Assembly: GCF_031432425.1 (NCBI RefSeq)
Contig: NZ_JAVKPH010000005.1
Coordinates: 1 to 64,000, forward strand
Reading direction: 5' to 3'
Length of the DNA stretch: 64,000 nt
From: Ruixingdingia sedimenti
GTDB lineage: Bacteria > Pseudomonadota > Alphaproteobacteria > Rhodobacterales > Rhodobacteraceae
Positions 16,526-24,774 of this stretch are shown piece by piece. The stretch's first letter is position 1; every line of letters starts with the position of its first letter. Made by a program: the position numbers and the translations under genes. Under the pieces are notes generated by a model that made no database searches, had not been told where the DNA came from, and worked only from the letters and a program-made list of their open reading frames with translations.

Positions 16526-17689
16526 ATGGACAGCGATCTGCCGCTTGCCGGTATCGTGGTGGTCGAACTGGGCGACAGCGCGTCGGCGCCCTTCGGCGGG
16601 CAGGTTCTGGCCGCGCTCGGCGCCGAGGTGTGGAAGATCGAGCGGCCGGGCAGCGGCGATTCCTCGCGCGGGTGGGGGCCGTCGAAATGGAAGGGTGAGG
16701 GCGCGCCCTATCACGCGCTCAACCGCGGCAAGCGGTCGATCTGCCTCGACATCAAGGATCCGGCGCAGCTGTCCACCCTGCATGCGCTGATCGAGCAGCA
16801 TGCGGATGTGTTCCTGCACAACCTGCGCCCGGGGTCGGCCGGGCAATACGCGCTCGACCCCGACAGCCTGCGCGCGCGCAAGCCCGAACTGGTCTGCTGC
16901 GAGGTCGGCGCCTTCGGCCATCTGGGCCCCTACAACACCCGGCCCGGCTATGACCCGCTGATGCAGGCCTTCGCCGGCATCATGAGCGTGACGGGCGAGG
17001 AAGGGCAGGCCCCGGTGCGCGCGGGCGTGTCGATCGTCGATTTCGGCACCGGCCTGTGGTCGGTGGTCGGCATCCTCGCCGCGCTGTTCCGCCGGGCGCG
17101 GACCAAGGCGGGGGCGACGGTCAACGGATCCCTGCTGGAAACCGCCATCGCCTGGATGACGATCAACCTGTGCAACTATGCCGCCGATGGCGATCTGGGC
17201 GGGCGGTGGGGGTCGGGCGTGCCGATCATCGTGCCCCACCGGGCCTTTCCGGCGTCGGACGGCCATATCATCGTCAGCGCCGCCAATGACCGGCTGTTCG
17301 CGCGGCTGGCCGATGCGCTTGGCCATCCCGAATGGGGTACGGACCCGCGGTTCGCCACCAATGCCGGGCGGCTGGCCAACCGGGCGGACATCGACCGGCT
17401 GATCGGCGAGGTGCTGTCGCAGAACACGCGCGCGCACTGGCAGGCGGTGCTGGAATCGCGCGGCCTGCCCACCGCGCCGGTGCAGACGGCGGCGGAACTG
17501 TTCCATCACGAACAGGCCCGCGCGCTCGGCATCTTCGGCAAGCCGTCCGAGGACGAGGTGGAAACCGTGCAACTGCCGCTGTCCTTTGACGGCAAACGCC
17601 CGCCGCCGCTGCATTCCGCCCCCGGCATCGGGCAGGATAATGCGGCGCTGCAACGGCTGATCCCCGGCGCGGCGGTGAGCGAGCGATGA
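16526..17689 (+). CDS. CaiB/BaiF family III CoA-transferase
   Basis: A 387-residue family III CoA-transferase, the usual length. Visible are LAGIVVVELGDSASAPFGGQ, the CoA-contacting KIERPGSGDSSRGWGPSKW, LNRGKRSICLDIK, RPGYDPLMQAFAGIMSVTGE and VRAGVSIVDFGTG with the catalytic aspartate at residue 172. The start follows GGGAGG with suitable spacing; a nearby ATG 5 bases upstream is out of frame. Its stop overlaps the DUF2889 start by ATGA, so the two are translationally coupled. It differs clearly from the transferase at 1807-2901 and probably acts on another acid; the substrate is unknown. Confidence 0.88.
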   Translation: MDSDLPLAGIVVVELGDSASAPFGGQVLAALGAEVWKIERPGSGDSSRGWGPSKWKGEGAPYHALNRGKRSICLDIKDPAQLSTLHALIEQHADVFLHNLRPGSAGQYALDPDSLRARKPELVCCEVGAFGHLGPYNTRPGYDPLMQAFAGIMSVTGEEGQAPVRAGVSIVDFGTGLWSVVGILAALFRRARTKAGATVNGSLLETAIAWMTINLCNYAADGDLGGRWGSGVPIIVPHRAFPASDGHIIVSAANDRLFARLADALGHPEWGTDPRFATNAGRLANRADIDRLIGEVLSQNTRAHWQAVLESRGLPTAPVQTAAELFHHEQARALGIFGKPSEDEVETVQLPLSFDGKRPPPLHSAPGIGQDNAALQRLIPGAAVSER

Positions 17690-18273
17690 GCGGCGGCCCG
17701 ATGATCCCCGGCGACGACGGCATCACGCGCGAGGAGATGCACCAGCGCCGGATCGACTTCCGCGGCTACCGGCGCAGCGACGGGCTTTATGAAATCCACG
17801 GCCGCGTGACCGACCGCAAGACGACCGATTTCACGCCCGCCGGCGGATCGCGCGTGGTGCCGGCGCAGGCGGCGATCCACGACATGGGCGTGACGGTGGT
17901 TTTCGACCGCGAGATGGTGATCACCGCCGTCAACACCTTCATGTCCTCGCACCCCTACCGCAGTTGCGTGGGCGGTGGCGACACGTTGCAGGGCATCGTC
18001 GGCCTGCGCATCGGCGCGGGGTGGAACGCCGAGTTGCGCAAGCGCCTGCCGACCTGCGACACCTGCACCCATCTGCGCGAGATCCTGGTGCCGCTGGCCA
18101 GCGCCGCGATCCAGACCATGACGACCGAACGCAGCCGCGACATGGTGCAGGCGCTGGACGCGGCGGGAAACCCCGCCAAGATCGACACCTGCCACGCCTA
18201 TGGCCGCACGCGCGAACTGGTGAGGAACCTCTGGCCCGACCAGTACCGGCCGCCGGAGGGCGAGCGGGGCTGA
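17686..18273 (+). CDS. DUF2889 domain protein
   Basis: A 195-residue protein matching the DUF2889 family: RRIDFRGYRRSDGLYEIHGR near the start, VTVVFDREMVITAVNTFMSS, and a cysteine-containing tail (SCVGGGDTLQGIVGLRIGAG; RLPTCDTCTHLREIL). The Cys pair in CDTC plus nearby His residues could bind metal. The family is uncharacterised but is often found beside CoA-ester metabolism genes, and here it is coupled to a CoA-transferase by ATGA. No signal peptide, so cytoplasmic. A role as accessory enzyme for the same substrate is inference from coupling alone. Confidence 0.8.
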   Translation: MSGGPMIPGDDGITREEMHQRRIDFRGYRRSDGLYEIHGRVTDRKTTDFTPAGGSRVVPAQAAIHDMGVTVVFDREMVITAVNTFMSSHPYRSCVGGGDTLQGIVGLRIGAGWNAELRKRLPTCDTCTHLREILVPLASAAIQTMTTERSRDMVQALDAAGNPAKIDTCHAYGRTRELVRNLWPDQYRPPEGERG

Positions 18274-18317
18274 ACCCGCCCGGGTCGGGCGTCCGGGCCG
18301 GGTCGGCATTCCTTCTT

Positions 18318-18482
18318 CCGCCCCGGCTGGCGAAGGCGCGCGCCTTCGCCACATCCTGCCGGTGGAGTTGCCCCGGCCGGGGGCCAAAGCCCTCGCCAGC
18401 GCCTGCCCTCGCCGTCTTTCACGGCACCCTCGCGCGACGGGCAGGGGAAACGCCTTGCGTTTCCTGATCTCGCCCGGCCCGG
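18318..18482 (+). repeat. Compound intergenic element, copy 1
   Basis: Ordered modules: a GGCGAAGGC...GCCTTCGCC hairpin, then GTGGAGTTGCCCCGG, then GTCTTTCACGG, then the hairpin GGGAAACGCCTTGCGTTTCC and a CTGATCTCGCCCGG tail. It lies between the convergent DUF2889 and hydroxyacid dehydrogenase genes. Other copies are at 24571, 26436, 29840 and (partial) 46400. Confidence 0.7.
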
Positions 18483-18508
18483 ATGGCAGCGTTAACGAGC
18501 CTGCCCCC

Positions 18509-19672
18509 TCACATCCACTCGCCCTCGAAATCCTTCGGGATCATCAGGTTGTGCCGCCCGAGGTTGTGCACGTCGCGTTCACCGCACAGCGCCATGGTGG
18601 TGTCGAGTTCCTTGCGGATGACCTCCAGCGCCGTGGCCACCCCCGCCTGCCCCATCGCGCCGAGCCCGTAGACATAGGCCCGCCCGATCCACACGCCCCG
18701 CGCACCCAGAGCCACCGCCTTCAGCACGTCCTGCCCCGACCGCACGCCGCCGTCCATATGCACCTCCACCCCGTCGCCCACCGCGCGCAGGATGCCCGGC
18801 AGGCGGCGGATCGAGGACAGCGCGCCATCCAGCTGCCGCCCGCCGTGGTTCGACACCACGATGGCATCGGCGCCGAAATCGGCGGCGCGGCGGGCGTCGT
18901 CCTCGTCGAGGATGCCCTTGAGGATGAACTTGCCGCCCCACCGGTCGCGGATGCGGGCGATCTTGGACCAGTCGAGTTGCGGGTCGAACTGGTCGGCGGT
19001 CCAGCTCATCAGACTGGACGGGTCGGCGACGCCCTTGGCATGACCCACGATATTGCCGAAGAACCGCCGCTTGGTCCGCAGCATCTCCATCCCCCACCGC
19101 CAGCGCGTGGCCAGATCCGCCAGCACCGGCAACGTCAGCTTGGGCGGCGCCGACAGGCCGTTCCTCAGATCCTTGTGCCGCTGGCCGAGGATCTGCAGGT
19201 CCAGCGTCAGCACCAGCGCCGAACAGCCCGCGACCCGCGCGCGTTCGATGATGCGGTCCACGAAATCCTCGTCGCGCATGACGTAAAGCTGGAACCAGAA
19301 GGGCGCGGGCGAATGGGCGGCCACCTCCTCGATGGAACAGATCGACATGGTGGACAGCGTATAGGGCACGCCGAAGGCCGCCGCCGCGCGGGCGGCCTTG
19401 ATCTCGCCATCCGCGCATTGCATCCCCGTCATCCCCACCGGCGCCAGCGCCACCGGCATCGCCGCATCCTGCCCGATCAGGGTGGTGCGGGTGGACCGGT
19501 TCGTCATGTCCACCGCCACCTTCTGGCGCAGCCGCAGGCGGGCGAAATCCGTCACGTTGTCGCGGAAGGTCTGTTCGGTATAGCTGCCGCTTTCGGCATA
19601 GTCGTAGAACATCCGCGGCACGCGGCGGCGGTAGAGACGCTTGAGGTCGTCGATGCAGGTGATGACGGGCAT
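18509..19672 (-). CDS. FMN-dependent alpha-hydroxy-acid dehydrogenase (LldD-like)
   Basis: A 387-residue TIM-barrel flavoenzyme of the L-lactate dehydrogenase/glycolate oxidase family, oxidising an L-2-hydroxy acid to the 2-oxo acid. Hallmarks: PRMFYDYAESGSYTEQT at residues about 19-35, ALAPVGMTGMQ, the active-site histidine block VVSNHGGRQLDG, the FMN-phosphate region VHMDGGVRSGQDVLKA and ALGARGVWIGRAYVYGL. The TMALCG C-terminus is LldD-like, so a membrane-associated L-lactate dehydrogenase feeding the respiratory chain is the first guess; mandelate- or glycolate-type enzymes are alternatives. I chose the ATG opening MPVITCIDDL by family length. Confidence 0.9.
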   Translation of the reverse strand: MPVITCIDDLKRLYRRRVPRMFYDYAESGSYTEQTFRDNVTDFARLRLRQKVAVDMTNRSTRTTLIGQDAAMPVALAPVGMTGMQCADGEIKAARAAAAFGVPYTLSTMSICSIEEVAAHSPAPFWFQLYVMRDEDFVDRIIERARVAGCSALVLTLDLQILGQRHKDLRNGLSAPPKLTLPVLADLATRWRWGMEMLRTKRRFFGNIVGHAKGVADPSSLMSWTADQFDPQLDWSKIARIRDRWGGKFILKGILDEDDARRAADFGADAIVVSNHGGRQLDGALSSIRRLPGILRAVGDGVEVHMDGGVRSGQDVLKAVALGARGVWIGRAYVYGLGAMGQAGVATALEVIRKELDTTMALCGERDVHNLGRHNLMIPKDFEGEWM

Positions 19673-19824
19673 GGCCACGGCTCCGGCTGCGGTATCCGTC
19701 TTGCGTAGCAGTGCGGGGCGGATACGGCAACGGGGATGGTTCGGGGAAAGACGGGTGCCGTGGCCCCCGCATCCGCCGCGGTCATGTTCATGCGGGGGGA
19801 ACCGGATGCCGTTGCCGGGGCTTG

Positions 19825-20103
19825 TCAGGCGGTGGCGGGACGACCGGATTGCACGATCAGGTTCTCGGGCACGAAGCCTGCGGTTCTTGCGGCGGAGATG
19901 AACGCCCGGCGCGCGGATCCGACGGACACCAGGCAATGCATCGCGGCCTCCAGCTGTTCCAGCGCGCGGTCGCGGGCCTCGTCGGACACCGGCCACTTGC
20001 TGCGCAACCAGTATCTGGCCTGCTCGATCGTGCTGAATTTCTGGATCTCGCCCCCGGGGGAGGTGACGAAGGAAAGGGGCTGCCCCCAGTGGATTTCCAT
20101 CAT
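19825..20103 (-). CDS. DUF982 small protein
   Basis: A 92-residue protein of the DUF982 family found mainly in alphaproteobacteria. The pattern fits: SIEQARYWL-type segment (FSTIEQARYWLRSKWPVSDE) followed by ALEQLEAAMHCLVSVGSARR and AFISAARTAGFVP. It starts ATGATG with AAAGG about 11 bases upstream. Family function unknown; proteins are small, cytoplasmic and often multicopy. It lies downstream of the cold-shock gene but beyond that gene's terminator, so is probably transcribed separately. Confidence 0.75.
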   Translation of the reverse strand: MMEIHWGQPLSFVTSPGGEIQKFSTIEQARYWLRSKWPVSDEARDRALEQLEAAMHCLVSVGSARRAFISAARTAGFVPENLIVQSGRPATA

Positions 20104-20161
20104 GGTTTCAATGCCTTTCGGAAAAGCGGAACGGCGGCGCGCGTCGCGGCGGGCCGGCCAA

Positions 20162-20196
20162 TAAAAAGGCGGGGCCGGCGTGATGCCGACCCCGCC
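20162..20196 (-). terminator. Rho-independent terminator of the cold-shock gene
   Basis: On the minus strand GGCGGGGTCGGC and GCCGGCCCCGCC form a GC-rich stem with a 5-base loop (20168-20196), followed by TTTTTAT at 20162-20167. It lies about 20 bases past the cold-shock stop codon and is a textbook intrinsic terminator. Confidence 0.85.
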
Positions 20197-20215
20197 ACAA
20201 TCCTGTCTACCGCTC

Positions 20216-20422
20216 TCAGGCGAGAGCGAGATTGGTCGCGGATTCGCGGCCGTTCCGGTCGGTTTCCGTGTCGAAGGTCACGGCCTGACCATCGTTCAGG
20301 CCACGCAGACCGGCGCGCTCCAGCGCGGAGATATGGACGAAAACGTCCTTGCTGCCACCCTCGGGCGCGATGAAGCCGAAACCTTTGGTGGAATTGAACC
20401 ATTTCACGGTGCCCTTGGCCAT
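20216..20422 (-). CDS. Cold-shock protein (CspA family)
   Basis: A 68-residue single OB-fold cold-shock domain, normal length. RNP1 is KGFGFIAPEGG and RNP2 is DVFVHISALERAG; the aromatic residues in KWFN, FGF and VFVH are those that stack on single-stranded nucleic acid. These proteins act as RNA chaperones. The start is set by GGAAG upstream of the ATG opening MAKGTVKWFN. The roughly 240-base gap upstream may hold a long 5' leader, common for cold-shock mRNAs, but I see no specific element. An intrinsic terminator follows. Confidence 0.95.
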   Translation of the reverse strand: MAKGTVKWFNSTKGFGFIAPEGGSKDVFVHISALERAGLRGLNDGQAVTFDTETDRNGRESATNLALA

Positions 20423-20660
20423 CGTGATCTTCCTTCTGAAAATGCCGCTCACACAGCGCAGCGGCCCGGCAAAGCTGGAAATCGAAAGCTGAGCCGGGAA
20501 GGAACAGGTCCGAAATTAGTCATGCCCAACCCATATAGGATGCAGGCCGCCGGATTGCGAGGGGCCTGTGCGAAAAACTATTTCCGCGGACATATCGGTC
20601 GCCTGCCGCATCCTTCTTCTTGCGCGGAAACCCGGGCCGGAGCCGGCGCGGCTTGCGCGG

Positions 20661-21938
20661 TCAGTCCGGGCTGCGCATCGCCTCGTAGGCCGCGATCATG
20701 TCCAGGATCGCGCGCTTGTCGCCGGACGACAGGGTGACATCGCGTTTGTACTGCGACCCCTCGTAGCGCAGGATCGCCTCCCTGGCGGTGGCGAGGGATT
20801 TCAGGACCTTCAGATGATAGGCGTCGGGGGCGATATCCACCCATTCCCAGATCGTGGAATTGTTGTCGCGCTCGAACCCGCCGGAAACCAGCGGTTCCTT
20901 GACCCCGTCGTGCCATGCGTCCACGCGCTGCACGAAAAGCCAGTCGGAGGCAGTGTATTGGACCCGCAGGCGCAACCATGGGCGGCCGTTTTCGCCCTTC
21001 CGCCCGATATAAAGATATGCTGTCGATCTGCTGTTCAGGTATTGCGGCTGGCCCGGATGATGGAACCAGGTCACGCCTTCCACCTTGTCCTCCTTGCGGC
21101 GCAGCTTTGCGACGGCCTGCTGCCGGTCGGACCGGATGGCCGCGCGGTATTGGTCGACCTTCTGCCCATAGGTTCCGTTTTCCGGCCGGATCGCGGCCAG
21201 AAAGAGATAACCGTCGAGGTTCGCCTGCCGCGCGGAGGCCGGCAGGGGGCGGACGAAATCCAGCGCCGCCGCTTCCAGTTCGGCCCGCAGATCCTCGCCC
21301 GCATGGTCCCCGGTGGCCAATGCCGTGAATTTCATGCGGGCCTCGGCCCATTGCGCGGCGGCCACGGCCTTGCGCAGGTCCTCGACCCGCTGCCGGTCGC
21401 GGCGGCTTTGGGGCGCGGGCGCGGCGTCCTGCGGCGCTGCGGCGGATCGTTGCGCCTCCGGTGCCGCGCAGGCGTAGCGGGATACGACATCGGATATCGA
21501 CCCGGCCACGAGGTCGGAAAGCTCCGGCGCAGGGATGCGCACCAGCCCCTCGCGGGTCTCGCCCTCGGCCAGATAGGCAAAGCGCAGCGGCGCGCATTGC
21601 ACGAGGCGGACCGCGTAGGAGGTGCCCGATTTCCCCTCGCGCCGCGTGGAAACCTCTACCATGCCGTCATCGCGCCGGGTCAGGTCGTAGACGACATATC
21701 TGGCCTGCGCATCCGACGGGACATGGATCTCTCGCTCGGCCGGAACCGCGGCCGTCGCGAGGGCTGCGGCGGGGCCGGTCTTGTTGGAGGACGGCGCGAT
21801 CAGCGGAAGCGCGATCAGGCAGGCGACAACCGAAACAAGCGCGCGCCTGCGGGTCCTGAACGGCCGGAACGGATAGATCAGCCCGGCAACCGAAGCGAAA
21901 AATCCCAACACCGCGAGGACCACGAGCACAGCTTCCAT
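20661..21938 (-). CDS. Membrane-anchored protein of unknown function
   Basis: A 425-residue protein I do not recognise. Two adjacent hydrophobic segments (about residues 1-25 and 33-50) could place it in the inner membrane, the rest probably in the periplasm or cytoplasm. Residues about 65-155 form a small domain with IHVPSDAQARYVVYDLTRR and LRFAYLAEGETREG; an Ala/Gln/Arg-rich linker follows at about 160-200; the C-terminal half (about 285-425) is a compact region with HHPGQPQYLNSRSTAYLYIG, RVQYTASDWLFVQRVDAWHD and RYEGSQYKRDVTLSSGDKR. The start has a clear AGGTGA ribosome-binding site. Codon use matches its neighbours. It stands alone between csp and trpA. Confidence 0.7.
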   Translation of the reverse strand: MEAVLVVLAVLGFFASVAGLIYPFRPFRTRRRALVSVVACLIALPLIAPSSNKTGPAAALATAAVPAEREIHVPSDAQARYVVYDLTRRDDGMVEVSTRREGKSGTSYAVRLVQCAPLRFAYLAEGETREGLVRIPAPELSDLVAGSISDVVSRYACAAPEAQRSAAAPQDAAPAPQSRRDRQRVEDLRKAVAAAQWAEARMKFTALATGDHAGEDLRAELEAAALDFVRPLPASARQANLDGYLFLAAIRPENGTYGQKVDQYRAAIRSDRQQAVAKLRRKEDKVEGVTWFHHPGQPQYLNSRSTAYLYIGRKGENGRPWLRLRVQYTASDWLFVQRVDAWHDGVKEPLVSGGFERDNNSTIWEWVDIAPDAYHLKVLKSLATAREAILRYEGSQYKRDVTLSSGDKRAILDMIAAYEAMRSPD

Positions 21939-22023
21939 AACGTCACCTACCGTTCTGAACGGCGGCAGATGACGTTGGAACTCTGGCGATTGTTGGACCG
22001 GATCGCGTCACGGCCCGGAAAGC

Positions 22024-22815
22024 TCAGCCCCGATGCGCGCCCGCCGCCAGTTCGGCCACGCGCGCCAGCACCTCGGGCACGGGGCGGCCCTCGCCCACCA
22101 GCTTGACGATGGCCGAACCCACCACGCAGCCGTCCGCGACCCCGGCCAGCGCCTGCGCGCTTTCCGGCGTCGCGATGCCGAAGCCCACCACCACGGGCAG
22201 GTCGGTGCTGGCCTTGATGCGCGCGATTTCGGGCCCCACCGCCCCCGCCTGCGCCTGCGCCGCGCCGGTGATGCCGGTGACGGACACGTAATAGACGAAG
22301 CCGGAGGTATTTTGCAGCACCTTGGGCAGGCGCTGGGCATCCGTGGTCGGCGTCGCCAGCCGGATGAAGTTCAGCCCCGCCGCCTGCGCGGGCAGGCACA
22401 GTTCGGCATCCTCTTCGGGCGGCAGATCGACGACGATCAGCCCGTCGATCCCGGCCTCTTTCGCCTCGGCCAGGAAACGGTCCACCCCGCGGGAATAGAT
22501 CGGGTTGTAATATCCCATCAGCACGATCGGCGTGCCCGCATCGCCCTGCCGGAACGCCCGCACCATATCGAGCGTTTTCGCCAGCGTCTGGTGGCCTTCC
22601 AGCGCGCGCTGCCCCGCGGCCTGGATCGTCGGGCCGTCGGCCATCGGGTCGGTGAAGGGCAGGCCCAGTTCGATCACGTCCACCCCCGCCGCCGGCAGGC
22701 CCCGCATGATCTGCAACGAGGTCTCCATGTCGGGGTCGCCCGCCATGATATAGGCGACGAACGCCTTCCTGCCCTCGGCCTTCAGGGCGGCGAACGTGCG
22801 GTCGATGCGGGTCAT
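22024..22815 (-). CDS. trpA: Tryptophan synthase alpha subunit
   Basis: A 263-residue TIM-barrel TrpA, normal length. It cleaves indole-3-glycerol phosphate to indole, which is channelled to TrpB. The catalytic residues fall exactly at family positions: Glu49 in VIELGLPFTDP and Asp60 in MADGP. Also present are GYYNPIYSRGVDRF, DLPPEEDAEL, YYVSVTGITGA and the phosphate-binding VVVGFGIATPESA. trpB and trpF are not adjacent; in many Rhodobacterales trpA is separate from the other trp genes. The gene is monocistronic here. Confidence 0.97.
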   Translation of the reverse strand: MTRIDRTFAALKAEGRKAFVAYIMAGDPDMETSLQIMRGLPAAGVDVIELGLPFTDPMADGPTIQAAGQRALEGHQTLAKTLDMVRAFRQGDAGTPIVLMGYYNPIYSRGVDRFLAEAKEAGIDGLIVVDLPPEEDAELCLPAQAAGLNFIRLATPTTDAQRLPKVLQNTSGFVYYVSVTGITGAAQAQAGAVGPEIARIKASTDLPVVVGFGIATPESAQALAGVADGCVVGSAIVKLVGEGRPVPEVLARVAELAAGAHRG

Positions 22816-22910
22816 TCGGGCGTCCTCTCTCTGGTCGGCCCGGTGTGCAGAAATCCGGCGGGGAAATCAATGGGGCTCGGCCCCGCGCCGCCCGCGCCCC
22901 GCCGCCTGCG

Positions 22911-23324
22911 TCAGCCCCCCTCTGCCGGCGGGCCGGAGACCATCCAATGGGTGCCGAAACGGTCCTTCACCATGCCGAAACCCTGCGCCCAGAAGGTGGG
23001 GCCCCAGGGCATCACGACCTCGCCGCCCTCTGCCAGCCGCTCGAACACCGCCTGCCCGGCGGCGATATCCGGCACGCCGTAACTGATCGACACCGACGCC
23101 TGCGCCGCCCCCGCCATGCCCGGCGGATAGTCGGACCCCATGAGGCTGCCCCCGCCGACCGCCAGCGCGGCATGCATCACCCGGTCGCCCCCGGCCGCAT
23201 CCGGCGTCGCCCCGGGCGCCTCGGCATAGCGCATCATGGTCAGATCGCCCCCGAACACATCGGCATAAAAGGCCATCGCCGCGGCGCAATCGCCCTGAAA
23301 GTGGAGGTAGGGTTCGAAACACAT
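22911..23324 (-). CDS. VOC superfamily (PhnB-like glyoxalase-fold) protein
   Basis: A 137-residue VOC-fold protein of the PhnB/DUF1428-like group: FEPYLHFQGDCAAAMAFYAD at the N-terminus, GGDRVMHAALAVGGGSLMGS in the middle and the typical C-terminal FGMVKDRFGTHWMVSGP. The HHE metal triad of true glyoxalase I is not obvious. AGGGAGG precedes the ATG. The family includes demethylases and small resistance proteins, but many members have no known function. It is divergent from ychF. Confidence 0.85.
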   Translation of the reverse strand: MCFEPYLHFQGDCAAAMAFYADVFGGDLTMMRYAEAPGATPDAAGGDRVMHAALAVGGGSLMGSDYPPGMAGAAQASVSISYGVPDIAAGQAVFERLAEGGEVVMPWGPTFWAQGFGMVKDRFGTHWMVSGPPAEGG

Positions 23325-23447
23325 CTGATCCTCCCTGCGTGAAGCGCGCGCATGCTGCCACGGAATCGCCCGCACCCAAAGCCCCGGCTTGCGATTCCGC
23401 CCCCCGCTGCCTAGAAGCGGCGCGAAACCGCCGGAAAGGATCGTGCG

Positions 23448-24545
23448 ATGGGCTTCAGGATGGGTATTGTCGGCCTGCCGAACGTGGGCAAATCGACGCT
23501 CTTCAACGCGCTGACCCGCACGGCGGCGGCGCAGGCGGCGAACTTTCCCTTCTGCACGATCGAGCCCAACGTGGGCGAGGTCGCGGTGCCCGACGCGCGG
23601 CTGGACAAGCTGGCGGCCATCGCCGGGTCGAAACAGATCATCCCCACCCGCATGACCTTCGTCGACATCGCGGGGCTGGTGCGCGGCGCCAGCAAGGGCG
23701 AGGGTCTGGGCAACCAGTTCCTCGCCAATATCCGCGAATGCGACGCCATCGCCCATGTGCTGCGCTGTTTCGAGGACGGCGACATCACCCATGTCGAGGG
23801 CCGGATCGACCCGGTGGCCGATGCCGAGACGATCGAGACCGAACTGATGCTGGCCGATCTGGAATCCATCGAACGGCGGCGCGCGAACCTTGCCCGCAAG
23901 CTCAAGGGCGGCGACAAGGAATCCGCCGATCAGGACCGGCTTCTGGCGCTGGCGCAGGCGGCGCTGAACGAGGGCCGCCCCGCGCGCACCGTGACGGTGG
24001 CCGAGGACGACCGCAGGCAATGGCGGATGCTGCAACTGCTGACGGCGAAACCCGTGCTCTATGTCTGCAACGTCGAGGAATCGGCGGCGGCAGAGGGCAA
24101 CAGCCAGTCCGCCCGCGTGGCCGAAATGGCGGCGCGGCAGGGTGCGGCGGCGGTGGTGATTTCCGCGAAGATCGAGGAAGAGATTTCCCAGCTGCCTGCC
24201 GACGAGGCCGCGATGTTCCTCGAGGAAATGGGGCTGCACGAGGCCGGGCTCGACCGGCTGATCCGGGCGGGGTACCAGCTTCTGGGGTTGCAGACCTATT
24301 TCACCGTGGGCCCCAAGGAGGCCCGCGCCTGGACGATCCAGAAGGGCACGCTGGCCCCGCAGGCGGCGGGCGTGATCCACGGCGACTTCGAAAAGGGTTT
24401 CATCCGCGCGGAAACCGTGGCCTACCCGGATTACATCGCCCACAACGGCGAGACGGGCGCGAAAGAGGCCGGCAAGTTCCGCGTCGAGGGCAAGACCTAC
24501 GAGGTGCAGGACGGCGACGTGCTGCACTTCCTGTTCAGCGGCTGA
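23448..24545 (+). CDS. ychF: YchF/OLA1 family ribosome-binding ATPase
   Basis: A 365-residue YchF, normal length. G1 is VGLPNVGKSTLFNALT, G3 contains DIAGLVRGASKGEGLGNQFL, and the G4 position reads CNVEE in place of NKxD, which explains ATP rather than GTP preference in this family. The C-terminal TGS domain (about residues 280-365) includes GLQTYFTVGPKEARAWTI and KTYEVQDGDVLHFLF. The protein binds ribosomes and is linked to oxidative-stress responses. AGGA precedes the ATG. It is monocistronic and convergent with the aldehyde dehydrogenase, with a compound repeat between. Confidence 0.96.
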   Translation: MGFRMGIVGLPNVGKSTLFNALTRTAAAQAANFPFCTIEPNVGEVAVPDARLDKLAAIAGSKQIIPTRMTFVDIAGLVRGASKGEGLGNQFLANIRECDAIAHVLRCFEDGDITHVEGRIDPVADAETIETELMLADLESIERRRANLARKLKGGDKESADQDRLLALAQAALNEGRPARTVTVAEDDRRQWRMLQLLTAKPVLYVCNVEESAAAEGNSQSARVAEMAARQGAAAVVISAKIEEEISQLPADEAAMFLEEMGLHEAGLDRLIRAGYQLLGLQTYFTVGPKEARAWTIQKGTLAPQAAGVIHGDFEKGFIRAETVAYPDYIAHNGETGAKEAGKFRVEGKTYEVQDGDVLHFLFSG

Positions 24546-24570
24546 GGGTGGCGTTCGCGCTTCGGCCGGA

Positions 24571-24708
24571 CCGGGCGGGGATCAGGAAACGCACTGCGTT
24601 TCCCCCGCCCGTTCCCGCGACAGTTTCGTGAAAGACGGTGATGCCAGGCACACCGGGTAGGCCAGCGCCTGCCGGGGCAACTCCACGCGCCTTCGCCAGC
24701 CACAGTGT
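24571..24708 (-). repeat. Compound intergenic element, copy 2
   Basis: Same modules as the copy at 18318 but inverted: GGGGATCAGGAAACGC...GCGTTTCCCCCGCCC, CAGTTTCGTGAAAGACGGTG, ACACCGGGTAGGCCAGCGCC, TGCCGGGGCAACTCC and CGCGCCTTCGCC. It occupies most of the convergent gap between ychF and the aldehyde dehydrogenase gene. Confidence 0.7.
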
Positions 24709-24774
24709 AGGTTGGGGGTCAGATGCTGATCCGACCCCGGGGGCAAGGCCGTAACCCGCCCCCGCGCCTGCAAC

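Noticed and set aside
18509..19772. Frameshifted or duplicated copy of the hydroxyacid dehydrogenase from a second long minus-strand frame
   Set aside because: The second frame is a shifted reading of the same DNA with degenerate composition; the chosen frame is intact from ATG to stop.
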